Shown in pieces: positions 53,032 to 62,771 of a DNA stretch of 64,000 nt. The notes beneath the pieces are model-generated. The model was not told the DNA's origin. It did no database searches and saw nothing but the letters and a program-made list of their open reading frames with translations. A program made the position numbers and the translations under genes. The stretch is from Actinoplanes sp. M2I2 (GTDB lineage Bacteria > Actinomycetota > Actinomycetes > Mycobacteriales > Micromonosporaceae), in contig NZ_JALPVJ010000007.1 of the NCBI RefSeq assembly GCF_023544445.1, positions 248,001-312,000 on the forward strand, read 5' to 3'. Position 1 is the first letter of the stretch. Each line of letters begins with the position of its first letter.

Positions 53032-54210
53032 GTGATCGTGCGTTCCCGCCGGGTCCGCGGCGCCGCGCTGGCGCTGGCCGCCGTGCTGGGGCTCGCCTCG
53101 GCATGCAGCTTCGGCCCGCCCGATCCCGATCAGCAGGGGGCGCCGCCCAACCTGCCGGCCCCGTCGTCCGACGAGTCGTCGGCCGGTCCCGACGATCCGG
53201 GTGGCGGCAGCCAGGAGGTCGCGGTCACCGTCCTGGCCAAAGACCTGGACGTGCCCTGGGGCATGGCGTTCCTGCCCGACGGCTCGGGCCTGGTCACCGA
53301 GCGCGACACCGGTCGCATCCTCAAGGTCGGGCCCGAGTCCGACGCGAAGGGGCTGGCCGTCACCGAGGCGCAGCGCCTGGCCGAGGTGCGGGCGTCCGGC
53401 GACGGCGGTCTGCTGGGCATCGCGGTCTCCCCTGACTACAAGACCGACAAGACCGTGTACGTGTACTACTCCACCGCCAAGGACAATCGTGTCGGCAAGC
53501 TGGTGCTGGGCGGCAAGCTCCAGCCGATCCTCACCGGCATCCCGCGCTCCGGCACCGTCAACGGCGGCGCGCTTGCTTTCGGTCCCGACGGCTTCCTGTA
53601 CGCGGGCACCGCCGACGGCACGCCCACCGGCACCCAGGCGCAGAACCCGAAGAGCCTGGGCGGCAAGATCCTCCGGATGACCGTGGCCGGCAAGCCCGCC
53701 CCCGGCAACCCGGTGAAGGACAGCCTGGTCTGGAGCTCCGGCCACCGCAACGTCCAGGGCATCGCCTGGGACAAGACCAAGCGGATGTACGCGAGCGAGA
53801 GCGGCCAGACCAAGGCGGGCGAGCTCAACGTGATCGCCAAGGGCAAGAACTACGGCTGGCCACGCAGCGACGGCGCGGGCACCGACGCCAAGCTGACCAA
53901 CCCGATGTTCAGCTGGACGACGGCCGAGTCGGGGTGCTCCGGCGTGGCCGTGCTCGAGCAGACGGTGGCCACCGCGTGCCAGCTCGGCCAGCGGGTCTAC
54001 CTGCTCAACGTCACCGGCAACGGCACGGTGCTGGGCACCCCGCAGTCAGTGCTGACCGGCGAGTACGGCCGGTTGCGAGGGCTGGTCGCCGCGCCCGACG
54101 GGTCGCTGTGGGCCGGCACGTCGAACCAGGAGGACGGCGGCGACCCCGGCCCCGAGGACGACCGGATCATCCGACTGGTCTTCTCGGACGGCGGGGCGGG
54201 CCGGAGCTGA
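53032..54210 (+). CDS. PQQ-dependent aldose sugar dehydrogenase-like lipoprotein
   Basis: A 392-residue lipoprotein of the glucose/sorbosone dehydrogenase family (six-bladed propeller). The signal peptide ends with the lipobox LASAC. Family motifs are LDVPWGMAFLPDGSGLVTERDTGRI, GDGGLLGIAVSPDY, YVYYSTAKDNRV, GALAFGPDGFLYAGTADG, GHRNVQGIAWD and KGKNYGWP. Members oxidise sugars in the periplasm or on the cell surface with PQQ, but many actinobacterial homologues are uncharacterised and PQQ synthesis genes are not in this window. GAGGAGG precedes GTG 53032. Confidence 0.88.
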   Translation: MIVRSRRVRGAALALAAVLGLASACSFGPPDPDQQGAPPNLPAPSSDESSAGPDDPGGGSQEVAVTVLAKDLDVPWGMAFLPDGSGLVTERDTGRILKVGPESDAKGLAVTEAQRLAEVRASGDGGLLGIAVSPDYKTDKTVYVYYSTAKDNRVGKLVLGGKLQPILTGIPRSGTVNGGALAFGPDGFLYAGTADGTPTGTQAQNPKSLGGKILRMTVAGKPAPGNPVKDSLVWSSGHRNVQGIAWDKTKRMYASESGQTKAGELNVIAKGKNYGWPRSDGAGTDAKLTNPMFSWTTAESGCSGVAVLEQTVATACQLGQRVYLLNVTGNGTVLGTPQSVLTGEYGRLRGLVAAPDGSLWAGTSNQEDGGDPGPEDDRIIRLVFSDGGAGRS

Positions 54211-54272
54211 CCGTGCCACGGTGGCAGGGCACACGGTTTGGCGTACGACGGGGCGGGGCAGGTGAGCCGGCG

Positions 54273-55889
54273 ATGAGCGAACAGACGACCTGGCGGCGCC
54301 TCCTGTCGGCGGTCCGCCGTACCTCCGGCGCCGTCCGCCGCTCCTCCGGGGCCGTCCGCCGCAGCCGGTGGACGAGGCGTTCGCTGGTCGCCGCGATGAT
54401 CGCCCTCGTCAGTGTGGGCGGAGCGGTCGTCGGCACGATGTTGTTCGCGCACGCCAACGTCGCCGTGGGGCCCTTCCGCGCCGAGATGTCGATCAGCCCG
54501 TCGGTGCTCGGCGGCACCGAGGTCGACCTGCCGCCGCTCGGGTCGCTGCACCTCGACAGCCACGACGGCCCGCTCCATCTCACGGTCAACCTGGCCGCGC
54601 TCGACCAGAACCGTACCGAGGCCCTGATCGACGACCCGACGGCGATCAGTTCGGCCGGCGAGAACGCGGTCGAGGACGTGCGCGACGGCGTCATCCGGCT
54701 GGGCGTGCGCACGCTCGCCATCGCGGTGCTCAGCGCTCTGGTGCTGAGCGCGCTGATCTTCCGGAACGTGCGCCGGGTCGCCGCCTCGGGCGTGACGGCC
54801 CTGCTGGTGACCGGTGGGAGTCTCGGGCTGGCGGCGACCACCCTGCGGCCCGACTCGATCGCCGAGCCTCGGTACGAGGGTCTGCTGGTCAACGCGCCCG
54901 CCGTGGTCGGCGACGCCCGCCGGATCGCCGACAACTACGGCCGCTACTCGGAGCAACTGCGGCAGATCGTCAGCAACGTGAGCCGGCTCTACACGACGGT
55001 GTCGTCGCTTCCCGTGTACGAGCCGGAGGCCAACACGACCCGCATCCTGCACGTCTCCGACCTGCACCTGAGCCCGTCGGCCTTCGGCCTGATCCGCACG
55101 GTGGTGCAGACGTTCGAGATTGACGCCGTGATCGACACCGGCGACCTGGTCGACTGGGGCAGCACCGCCGAGACCGGCTACGCCTCGTCGATCCCCTCGG
55201 TCGGAGTCCCGTACATCTGGGTCCGCGGCAACCACGACTCGGCCTCGATCCAGACCGCCGTGGCCCGCCAGCGCAACGCGATCGTGCTCGACAACAAGGT
55301 CACCACGGTGGACGGCCTGACCATCGCCGGCATCGGCGACCCGGAGTTCACACCGGACAAGAACGAGACCCCGGCGGCGAACGCGGACGACCCGGCGCAG
55401 TCACCGCTGCTGCGGGCCGGCAGCCAGTTGGCCGACACGGTCCGCGCCGCCGGCAAGCCGGTCGACATCGCGCTCGTCCACGACCCGGCGATGGCCCCGC
55501 CGCTCTCCGGCGTAGTGCCGCTGGTGCTGGCCGGGCACCGGCATCAGCGCGAGGTGACCCTGTTGCCGGCGCCGCAACCGGCGCCCTCGGTATCCCCGGC
55601 TCCCGCGCCGTCGGCCGGCGACGAGCCGCCGGTGGTCACGCGCCTCATGGTCGAGGGTTCCACGGGCGGCGCCGGGCTGCGCGGGCTCGAGAAGGAGGAG
55701 CCGACGCCGCTGAGCCTGTCGGTGCTCTACTTCGACGAGAACAGGCAGCTCAAGGCCTACGACGACATCCAGCTGGGCGGCACCGGCCAGTCCAACGTGG
55801 AGATGCAGCGCAACGTCGTCGGCGCCGAGCCGGAGGAGACGCCGTCACCCTCCAGCCCGGCAACCCCACAGTCCGAACCCAGCCGCTGA
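54273..55889 (+). CDS. Membrane-anchored metallophosphoesterase
   Basis: A 538-residue protein. A basic N-terminus with a short internal repeat (GAVRRS twice) leads to membrane segments SLVAAMIALVSVGGAVVGTML and, after an outside loop, LAIAVLSALVLSALIF and ALLVTGGSLGLAATTL; then a calcineurin-like phosphoesterase domain with HVSDLHLSPSAF, DTGDLVDWG, WVRGNHDSAS, LVHDPAM and LAGHRHQRE. The C-terminus is Pro/Ser-rich. The domain probably lies outside the membrane. Start ATG 54273 is chosen; an in-frame GTG at 54211 would add 21 residues. It follows the sugar dehydrogenase closely and may be cotranscribed. Confidence 0.86.
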   Translation: MSEQTTWRRLLSAVRRTSGAVRRSSGAVRRSRWTRRSLVAAMIALVSVGGAVVGTMLFAHANVAVGPFRAEMSISPSVLGGTEVDLPPLGSLHLDSHDGPLHLTVNLAALDQNRTEALIDDPTAISSAGENAVEDVRDGVIRLGVRTLAIAVLSALVLSALIFRNVRRVAASGVTALLVTGGSLGLAATTLRPDSIAEPRYEGLLVNAPAVVGDARRIADNYGRYSEQLRQIVSNVSRLYTTVSSLPVYEPEANTTRILHVSDLHLSPSAFGLIRTVVQTFEIDAVIDTGDLVDWGSTAETGYASSIPSVGVPYIWVRGNHDSASIQTAVARQRNAIVLDNKVTTVDGLTIAGIGDPEFTPDKNETPAANADDPAQSPLLRAGSQLADTVRAAGKPVDIALVHDPAMAPPLSGVVPLVLAGHRHQREVTLLPAPQPAPSVSPAPAPSAGDEPPVVTRLMVEGSTGGAGLRGLEKEEPTPLSLSVLYFDENRQLKAYDDIQLGGTGQSNVEMQRNVVGAEPEETPSPSSPATPQSEPSR

Positions 55890-55910
55890 CCCCGCGCCAC
55901 CGGACCTGAC

Positions 55911-56059
55911 GCTCAGGCGCCGTCAGCTCAGGCGCCGTCAGCTCAGGCGCCGTCAGCTCAGGCGCCGTCAGCTCAGGCGCCGTCAGCTCAGGCGCCGTCA
56001 GCTCAGGCGCCGTCAGCTCAGGCGCCGTCAGCGCAGGCTTTTCGGCTCAGGCGCCGTCA
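55911..56059. repeat. 15-bp tandem repeat ending in the gatB stop codon
   Basis: Eight perfect consecutive copies of gctcaggcgccgtca (55911-56030), a 14-base interruption, and a ninth copy (56045-56059) whose last three bases are the gatB stop codon. The following gatB codons repeat the first ten bases of the unit again. Each unit contains the palindrome GGCGCC. The array fills the space between the convergent genes for the phosphoesterase and GatB. Confidence 0.96.
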
Positions 56060-57550
56060 GCTCAGGCGCTCGAGGATCAGGTCGCGGACGGTCTTGGCGT
56101 CGGCCTGGCCGCGGGTGGTCTTCATGACCGCGCCGACGAGCGCGCCCGCGGCGGCGACCTTGCCGTCGCGGATCTTGGCGGCGATGTCGGGGTTGGCGGC
56201 GATCGCCTCGTCGACCGCGGCGGTCAGCGCGCCGGTGTCGGAGACGACCCCGAGACCGCGGGACGCCATGACGGCGGCCGGGTCACCCTCGCCGGCCACG
56301 ACGCCCTCGAGCACCTGCCGGGCCAGCTTGTCGTTGAGCTTGCCGCCCTCGACGAGCTTCTGCAGCTCGGCGACCTGGGCCGGCGTCGCGCCGACGGCGG
56401 ACAGGTCGACGCCGGTCTCGTTGGCCCGGCGGGCCAGCTCGCCCATCCACCACTTGCGCGCGCCCGCGGGCGAGGCGCCGGCCGCGATCGTCTCCTCGAT
56501 CAGCTCGACGGCGCCCGCGTTGGCCACCGACTGCATGTCGATCGCGCTGATGCCCCAGTCCTCGGCCAGCCGGGCCCGCTTGACGCTCGGCCGCTCGGGC
56601 AGGGCGGCCTTGAGCTCGGCCACCCAGGCCTGGTCGGGCGCGATCGGCACCAGGTCGGGCTCGGGGAAGTAACGGTAGTCGGTCGCCGTCTCCTTGGAGC
56701 GGCCCGGCCGGGTGTCGCCGGTCGTCTCCTGGAAGTGGCGGGTCTCCTGGAAGATGCGGATGCCCTCGTCGAGCAGGCCCGACTGCCGGATGATCTCGGA
56801 GCGGACCGCGCGCTCGACCGAGCGGAGCGAGTTGACGTTCTTGGTCTCGGTGCGCGTGCCCCACTCCTCGCCGGGCTTGTTGAGCGAGGTGTTGACGTCG
56901 CAGCGCAGCGAGCCCTGCTCCATGCGCACGTCGGAGACGCCGAGCGAGCGGATGATGTCGCGCAGCTCGCTCACATAAGCCTTGGCCACCTCGGGCGCGA
57001 GCGCGCCGATGCCCGGCACCGGCTTGGTGACGATCTCGACCAGCGGAATGCCGGCCCGGTTGTAGTCGACCAGCGACTCGGTGGCGCCGTGGATGCGGCC
57101 CGTCGCACCACCGACGTGCAGCGACTTGCCGGTGTCCTCCTCGAGGTGCACCCGCTCGATGCCGATCCGGTACTGCTTGCCGTCGACCTCGACGTCCACG
57201 TAGCCCTCGACGCACAGCGGCTCGTCGTACTGCGAGGTCTGGAAGTTCTTCGGCATGTCGGGGTAGAAGTAGTTCTTCCGCGCCATGCGGCACCACGAAG
57301 CGATGTCGCAGTTGAGCGCGAGACCGATCCGGATGGTCGCCTCGATCGCCGCCCGGTTGGCCACCGGCAGCGCGCCCGGCAGGCCCAGGCAGACCGGGCA
57401 GACCTGAGTGTTCGGCTCGGCGCCGAACTCGGTGCGGCAGCCGCAGAACATCTTGGTGGCCGTGCCCAGCTCGACGTGCGTCTCCAGGCCGATGACCGGC
57501 TCGTAACGCGCGACGGCGTCCTCGTATGTGGGCAGCGCGGTGGTGGTCAT
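56057..57550 (-). CDS. gatB: Asp/Glu-tRNA amidotransferase subunit B
   Basis: A 497-residue subunit of GatCAB that activates misacylated Glu-tRNA-Gln (and Asp-tRNA-Asn) for amidation. It has [24 protein letters not shown] with zinc cysteines continued in [57 protein letters not shown] and the C-terminal YqeY-like tail domain. Length is standard. It follows gatA after 153 bases, and its 3' end is embedded in the 15-bp repeat array, which contributes the final codons LS-stop. Confidence 0.97.
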   Translation of the reverse strand: MTTTALPTYEDAVARYEPVIGLETHVELGTATKMFCGCRTEFGAEPNTQVCPVCLGLPGALPVANRAAIEATIRIGLALNCDIASWCRMARKNYFYPDMPKNFQTSQYDEPLCVEGYVDVEVDGKQYRIGIERVHLEEDTGKSLHVGGATGRIHGATESLVDYNRAGIPLVEIVTKPVPGIGALAPEVAKAYVSELRDIIRSLGVSDVRMEQGSLRCDVNTSLNKPGEEWGTRTETKNVNSLRSVERAVRSEIIRQSGLLDEGIRIFQETRHFQETTGDTRPGRSKETATDYRYFPEPDLVPIAPDQAWVAELKAALPERPSVKRARLAEDWGISAIDMQSVANAGAVELIEETIAAGASPAGARKWWMGELARRANETGVDLSAVGATPAQVAELQKLVEGGKLNDKLARQVLEGVVAGEGDPAAVMASRGLGVVSDTGALTAAVDEAIAANPDIAAKIRDGKVAAAGALVGAVMKTTRGQADAKTVRDLILERLS

Positions 57551-57673
57551 GCGGTGAGCTCCCAGGCTATCTACTGACAGGGACCGTCTGTTCGGCGGAG
57601 ATGAGTAACGGCGATCGGCGATTCGACAGGGTCCAGACTAGTGGGCCCCACCGACGGAATTCCGATGACCGAC

Positions 57674-57695
57674 GCCCGGGGCCTGAGCCCCGGGC
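57674..57695 (-). terminator. Hairpin between gatA and gatB
   Basis: A perfect 9-bp stem gcccggggc/gccccgggc with a 4-base loop, 9 bases past the gatA stop on the minus strand. There is no T-run, so it may attenuate or protect mRNA ends rather than fully terminate. Confidence 0.5.
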
Positions 57696-57703
57696 TTCGC
57701 ACG

Positions 57704-59167
57704 TCAGAGGGCCGGCGGCGTGAGGGTTCCGACGGCGGACTCGAGCGCTGCCGCCACCCGGTACATCCGGTCGTCGGCCAGCGTCGGGGCCATCACCTGG
57801 AAGCCGACCGGCAACCCCTCGGAGAGCCCGCACGGCACCGAGATGGCCGGACCGCCGTACAGGTTGGTCGGGATCGTGAAGAGGTCGGCCAGATACATCT
57901 GGTACGGGTCCGAGGTGCGCGACCCGAACGGGAAAGCCACGAAGGGCGTGGTCGGCGACACCAGCACGTCGACCCGCTCGAACGCCGACTGGAAGTCCCG
58001 TGTGATCAGCGTGCGGACCTTCTGGGCCTGGCCGTAGTAGGCGTCGTAGTAGCCGCTGGACAGCGCGTAGGTGCCCAGGATGATGCGCCGCTTGACCTCC
58101 GGGCCGAACCCGGCCTCGCGGGTCAGCGACATGACTTCCTCGAGCGAGCGGTTGCCGTCGTCACCGACGCGCAGGCCGTAACGCACGCCGTCGAAGCGGG
58201 CCAGGTTGGACGACGCCTCGCTGGGGGCGATCAGATAGTAGGCGGGCAGCGCGTACTCGAAGTGGGGGCAGGAGACCTCGACGACCTCGGCGCCCAGCTT
58301 GACCAGCGCCTCGAGCCCCTCGTGGAACGCGCTCAGCACGCCCGGCTCCGACCCGTCGCCGGCGAACTCCTTGACCAGGCCCAGCTTGACCCCGCTCAGA
58401 TCGCCGGAGGCGCCCAGCCGGGCCGCGCCGACCACGTCGGGCACCGGCTGCGGGATCGAGGTGGAGTCGCGCGGGTCGTGGCCGGCGATCACCGAGTGCA
58501 GCAGAGCCGCGTCCTCGACGTTGCGGGCGCACGGTCCTGGCGTGTCCAGCGACGACGAGAACGCGATCAGGCCGTAACGGGAAGTGCCGCCGTAGGTGGG
58601 CTTGGCGCCGACCGTGCCGGTGACCGCGCCCGGCTGGCGGATCGAGCCGCCGGTGTCGGTGCCGATGGCGAGCGGCGCCTCGTACGCGGCCAGAGCGGCG
58701 GCGCTGCCACCACCCGAGCCGCCCGGGATGCGCCCCAGGTCCCACGGGTTGTTCGTCGGCCCGTACGCGGAGTATTCGGTGGAGGAGCCCATCGCGAACT
58801 CGTCCATGTTGGTCTTGCCCAGCATGACCGTGCCGGCCGCGCGCAGCCGCTCGACGAGCGTCGCGTCGTAGGGCGGCCGCCAGCCCTCGAGAATCTTCGA
58901 GGCGGCCGTGGTCGGCACGCCCTTGGTGGCGATGACGTCCTTGACCGCGATCGGCACGCCGGCCAGCGGCCCGGTCACCTCGCCCTTGTCGACCCGCTCG
59001 GCGGCGGCGAGCGCGCCCTCACGGTCGACGTGCAGGAAAGCGTGCACCCGCTCGTCGACGGCGTCGATGCGGTCGAGGTGGGCGGTGGCGACCTCGACTG
59101 CCGAGGCCTCTTTGCCGGCGATCGCCTTGGCGAGCTGAGCCGCCGACATTTTCGTCAGGTCAGACAC
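57704..59167 (-). CDS. gatA: Asp/Glu-tRNA amidotransferase subunit A
   Basis: A 487-residue amidase-signature enzyme producing ammonia from Gln for GatB. The catalytic Lys is in [14 protein letters not shown], and the Ser-cisSer triad lies in [38 protein letters not shown] 59167 gives the usual [15 protein letters not shown] opening; the stop of gatC is 4 bases upstream, so gatC and gatA are tightly coupled. Confidence 0.97.
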   Translation of the reverse strand: MSDLTKMSAAQLAKAIAGKEASAVEVATAHLDRIDAVDERVHAFLHVDREGALAAAERVDKGEVTGPLAGVPIAVKDVIATKGVPTTAASKILEGWRPPYDATLVERLRAAGTVMLGKTNMDEFAMGSSTEYSAYGPTNNPWDLGRIPGGSGGGSAAALAAYEAPLAIGTDTGGSIRQPGAVTGTVGAKPTYGGTSRYGLIAFSSSLDTPGPCARNVEDAALLHSVIAGHDPRDSTSIPQPVPDVVGAARLGASGDLSGVKLGLVKEFAGDGSEPGVLSAFHEGLEALVKLGAEVVEVSCPHFEYALPAYYLIAPSEASSNLARFDGVRYGLRVGDDGNRSLEEVMSLTREAGFGPEVKRRIILGTYALSSGYYDAYYGQAQKVRTLITRDFQSAFERVDVLVSPTTPFVAFPFGSRTSDPYQMYLADLFTIPTNLYGGPAISVPCGLSEGLPVGFQVMAPTLADDRMYRVAAALESAVGTLTPPAL

Positions 59168-59171
59168 GGCG

Positions 59172-59471
59172 TCAGTCCTCCTCGTCCAGGATGCGCGGCA
59201 CACGGAAGCGGCCCTCGAACGCGTCGGGGGCGCCGGACAGCGCCTCCTCCTGCGTGAGGCACGGCGTCGGCACGTCGTCGCGGTACACGTTGGTCAGCGG
59301 CACGGAGTGCGAGGTGGGCGGAATGTCGTCGGCGGCCACCTCGCCGATCCGGGCCACGGACTGCAAGATCACATCGAGCTGCCCCGCGAACCGGTCGAGT
59401 TCCTCCTCGGTCACGGCGAGCCGCGACAGGCGCGCCAGATGCGCGACCTCTTCGCGGGAGATGGCGGCCAT
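59172..59471 (-). CDS. gatC: Asp/Glu-tRNA amidotransferase subunit C
   Basis: A 99-residue GatC that wraps around and stabilises GatA and GatB. It has [33 protein letters not shown] at the N-terminus and [37 protein letters not shown] at the end, both hallmarks. It is the first gene of gatC-gatA-gatB. The 112 bases upstream of its start run into a large heptanucleotide repeat. Confidence 0.96.
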   Translation of the reverse strand: MAAISREEVAHLARLSRLAVTEEELDRFAGQLDVILQSVARIGEVAADDIPPTSHSVPLTNVYRDDVPTPCLTQEEALSGAPDAFEGRFRVPRILDEED

Positions 59472-59965
59472 CCTGCCCCTACTTTCTCGAATGCGACGCG
59501 GACCGGTGAAGTCTATTTCGCTCCCCGAACCACCCGACCGCCGGGACGCTCCAAGTCACCCCGGGCCCGGCTCGACGTCCCCCGACGCCCGACGCCCGAC
59601 GCCCGACGCCCGACGCCCGACGCCCGACGCCCGACGCCCGACGCCCGACGCCCGACGCCCGACGCCCGACGCCCGACGCCCGACGCCCGACGCCCGACGC
59701 CCGACGCCCAGCGCCCAGCGCCCAGCGCCCAGCGCCCAGCGCCCAGCGCCCAGCGCCCAGCGCCCAGCGCCCAGCGCCCAGCGCCCAGCGCCCAGCGCCC
59801 AGCGCCCAGCGCCCAGCGAGAGTGTCGCTCGAATGGGGGAATTTATGTTTAATGCACGACTGAGGGCTTATGCCAATTTGATAACGGCAAAGATGTTTTG
59901 CGGTTAATCGCCCATGTGGATCTATCGTGGGAACGGTCGGTTTTTCGAGCCATGGTGGAGGTCGC
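59472..59965. other. Divergent gatC / GGDEF-EAL intergenic region
   Basis: A 494-base gap. From 59583 to 59813 it is filled by heptanucleotide repeats. Both divergent promoters must lie outside the array: 59472-59582 for gatC and 59814-59965 for the GGDEF-EAL gene, the latter part being AT-rich for this genome (gaatttatgtttaatgc, ttgataacggc). No ORF is convincing. Confidence 0.75.
59583..59813. repeat. Heptanucleotide tandem array, two unit types
   Basis: Eighteen perfect copies of cgacgcc (59583-59708) pass directly into fifteen perfect copies of cagcgcc (59709-59813), followed by one degenerate copy (cagcgag). The two unit types differ at two adjacent bases. All 33 units are homogeneous within each block. 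Confidence 0.97.
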
Positions 59966-62437
59966 ATGGACGCCGCACGCCCCCGCAATACCGCGGCGAG
60001 CTCGGCGTCTTCCGCCCGCCGCGAGCCGGAGATCCGCCGGGCCGGCAACTGGGAGAGCTGCTCCGAGCAGACCGCTCATGACCAGGACGACTCTGCCCGC
60101 ATCGACGGCCGGGACGGCTTCTCCACAGATCGCCCGGACCGCCAGGAAGGCGCTTCGGGCCGCATCGACAGTCAGGACGGCTTCTCCAAGCACTGGCCGA
60201 ACCGCGAGGAACAGGCGGCCCGCAATCAGGGTGCCCTGGACTTCATCGACAGCCGCAACGGCCCGTACGAGGAGTGGGGAAACGGCTCGGAGGAATCGTC
60301 GGCCGATAGTCGGCGGTCAACCGTTTCCGAATTCTACGAGGGTTCCGAGTTCGACGATCTGACCTCGGAACGGGAACCTTCCGGCCGCGGGCGCAGCCGC
60401 TTCCGGCGCGGGACGGAAGGGCCCGGTCCCCGGCGGGACCCGCGACGCCGCCGGGCGCTTCTGGTCACCGGCGTGGCGGTGGCAGTGGTCGACGGAGCGT
60501 TGTGGGCGCTGCAGCACGGGACGTTCGCGGCGCTCCCCGGCGCGTACTGGTTGATGGGTTTTCTGGCCGTAGTCGTGGACGCGCGACCCTATGTGGTGGC
60601 CAACCGGCGGGCCAGTTCGGTCATTCTGCCGTCCATCTGCTTCACCTTCGCGATCGCGCTGGCCTGGGGCTACGGGCCGGCGCTGGCGGTGCAGCTGGTC
60701 GCCGTCGCGGTGGCCGGCATCCGGATGCGGCACACCGCGCCGCGCACGTTGCACCTGGCCGTGCAGCACGCGGTCGCTCTCGGCGCGGCCGCGATCGTCA
60801 CGTCGCTGGTGTCGCTCCGGGTCGGGCCAGGACTCGACTGGGGTGACGCGCTGCTGACGGTGGCGGCGGCCGGCGCCTGGATCCTGGCCCGCTACGGGCT
60901 GGCGGCGGTCGTCGGGCGTGTGATGGCCGACCGGCCGGGGCCCCGCCTGCGGCGGCTTCAACGGCTGCGGCGATTGCGGCGGGCCGGCGTCGAGGTGCTC
61001 GGCACGGGCGCGTTGCTGCTGCTCGGGCCGGTCGTGCTGGCCACCGCCCAGGTCGGGCTGGCCTTCGTACCGCTGGTGTTGCTGGCGCTGCACGCGGTGC
61101 ACCGGATGGTTCGTTCGGCCGGCGAGTTCGAGCGGGCCGCCCGGGTGGACGCCCTGACCGGCCTGCCCAACCGGCGCGCCCTGCACGCGGCCGTGCTGTC
61201 GCAGGCCAAGGGACGACGGCTGGCTCTGCTGGTCCTCGATCTGGACCGATTCCGTACGGTCAACGACGCGCTCGGCCACGGCGTCGGCGACCGCTTGCTC
61301 ACCGAGGTCGGGCATCGCCTGGCCGAGGTCGTACCCGCGCACGATCTGGTCGTACGTCTGGGCGGCGACGAGTTCGCGGTGCTGGCCACCCGGGTCGACG
61401 GCCCACCGGCGGCCCGCCGCGTCGCCGACCACCTGGCCGAGGCGCTGAACAGCCCCTTCGCCCTCGACGGCGTGCCCGTCGACGTGAGCGCCTCGATCGG
61501 GATCGCCCTGCAGCGCGAGCCCGGCGGCGACGGCGCGACGCTGCTGCGAGAGGCCGAGGCCGCGATGTACGACGCCAAGCAGCGCGGCGACCAGGTCGCC
61601 TTCTACAGCCCCGAAGCCCCGCAGAACACACCGGACCGCCTGACGCTGCTGGCCGACCTGCGGCACGCGCTGAGCCGGGACTCGCCCGACGACGGGATCA
61701 TGCTCTTCTACCAGCCACAGATCGCCATCGCGACGGGCGAGGTGGTCGGCGTGGAGGCGTTGCTCCGCTGGCGGCACCCGGAGCGCGGGCTGGTCGGCCC
61801 CGAGGAGCTGATCCGGGTGGCCGAGCCGACCCCGGTGATGCGCCTGCTGACCAGCCGGGTGCTGCACGAGGTGGTGGCCCAGCTGGCCGCGTGGCGCGAC
61901 GCCGGCCGGCCGTTGCGCGCGGCCGTCAACGTGAGCGTGCGCGACCTGCACGCCAGCGACATCGCCGACTGGGTGGACGGTCTGCTGCGGGAGTACGACG
62001 TCCCGCCCGAACTGCTCCAGCTGGAGATCACCGAAAGCGCCCTGATGGCCGACCCGCACCGGGTGCTCAGCACGATCACCCGCCTGGACCGGATGGGCAT
62101 CGCCATCTCGCTGGACGATTTCGGCACCGGTTACTCGTCCCTGCAACACCTGCGCCGCCTGCCGCTGGCCGAGGTGAAGATCGACCGGTCCTTCGTGCTG
62201 GGCATGGCAGCCGACCGGGGCGACGCCGCCATCGTGCGCTCGGTGATCGACCTGGCCGAGGCTCTGGGCCTGCGAGCCGTGGCCGAGGGCGTGGAGGACG
62301 AACGAACCTGGCGCCTGCTAGCCGAAGCCGGCTGCCACGCGGCCCAGGGATGGTTCCACGCCCGCCCCATGCCGGCCCCCGACCTGGCCGACTGGCTGAG
62401 CCGCTATCGCCCCGTGCGCCCCGCCGCTCTCCGCTAG
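59966..62437 (+). CDS. Membrane GGDEF-EAL protein, third copy
   Basis: An 823-residue bifunctional c-di-GMP protein. Residues 1-155 are a polar, acidic, probably disordered region with loosely repeated RIDGRDGFS / RIDSQDGFS words; then membrane segments from LLVTGVAVAVVDGALWALQ to about residue 375; a GGDEF domain with intact GGDEF at 466-470; and an EAL domain from EALLRW at 597 with NVSVRDLH, LEITESAL, LDDFGTGYSSL, EVKIDRSFV and AEGVED, all close to consensus, so both activities look possible. ATG 59966 has GGAGG 5 bases upstream. It is divergent from gatC and convergent with ligA. Confidence 0.92.
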   Translation: MDAARPRNTAASSASSARREPEIRRAGNWESCSEQTAHDQDDSARIDGRDGFSTDRPDRQEGASGRIDSQDGFSKHWPNREEQAARNQGALDFIDSRNGPYEEWGNGSEESSADSRRSTVSEFYEGSEFDDLTSEREPSGRGRSRFRRGTEGPGPRRDPRRRRALLVTGVAVAVVDGALWALQHGTFAALPGAYWLMGFLAVVVDARPYVVANRRASSVILPSICFTFAIALAWGYGPALAVQLVAVAVAGIRMRHTAPRTLHLAVQHAVALGAAAIVTSLVSLRVGPGLDWGDALLTVAAAGAWILARYGLAAVVGRVMADRPGPRLRRLQRLRRLRRAGVEVLGTGALLLLGPVVLATAQVGLAFVPLVLLALHAVHRMVRSAGEFERAARVDALTGLPNRRALHAAVLSQAKGRRLALLVLDLDRFRTVNDALGHGVGDRLLTEVGHRLAEVVPAHDLVVRLGGDEFAVLATRVDGPPAARRVADHLAEALNSPFALDGVPVDVSASIGIALQREPGGDGATLLREAEAAMYDAKQRGDQVAFYSPEAPQNTPDRLTLLADLRHALSRDSPDDGIMLFYQPQIAIATGEVVGVEALLRWRHPERGLVGPEELIRVAEPTPVMRLLTSRVLHEVVAQLAAWRDAGRPLRAAVNVSVRDLHASDIADWVDGLLREYDVPPELLQLEITESALMADPHRVLSTITRLDRMGIAISLDDFGTGYSSLQHLRRLPLAEVKIDRSFVLGMAADRGDAAIVRSVIDLAEALGLRAVAEGVEDERTWRLLAEAGCHAAQGWFHARPMPAPDLADWLSRYRPVRPAALR

Positions 62438-62771
62438 ACGCCGTCAGCGGCCCCAACAGCGCCCGCCAACCAACCCTCGGCCGCCGGCCGCGCGGTCGCC
62501 CTGAAACCATCGCCACGCGCGCGTTCAGCAGTGCCGCCGGCGTTCCGTCAGACGTCGCCAGCAACTCCGGCGGCACTCGCAACCACCGCCGATCACGAGG
62601 CGCCCCAGCACATACCGCACCGCCCCGACGGCGGGCCGCCCCAGGAGATATCGCCACCGCCCCGGCCGCGAGCGACCCCAAAAGCAATCGCCACCGCCCC
62701 GGCCGCGAGCGACCCCAGAAGCAATCGCCACGCGCCCGGTGCCGGCGGTGGGCCGCCTTCGGACTCGGTCG
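62438..62771. other. Convergent intergenic region between GGDEF-EAL gene and ligA
   Basis: A 334-base gap without a supported gene. It contains the 37-bp direct repeat described separately and no clear terminator hairpin with a T-run. Confidence 0.7.
62653..62726. repeat. 37-bp direct repeat, two adjacent copies
   Basis: Two contiguous 37-base copies (62653-62689 and 62690-62726), beginning gccaccgccccggccgcg and differing at one base, with a partial third start at 62727. Confidence 0.92.

Noticed and set aside
55890..56044. Possible CRISPR array at the 15-bp repeats
   Set aside because: Units are contiguous without spacers and too short; no cas genes are present.
59191..59907. ORFs with (RRPTPDA)n or (GAGRWAL)n repeats
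   Set aside because: They are translations of the heptanucleotide array in different frames; no promoter-proximal start or flanking conserved domain exists.
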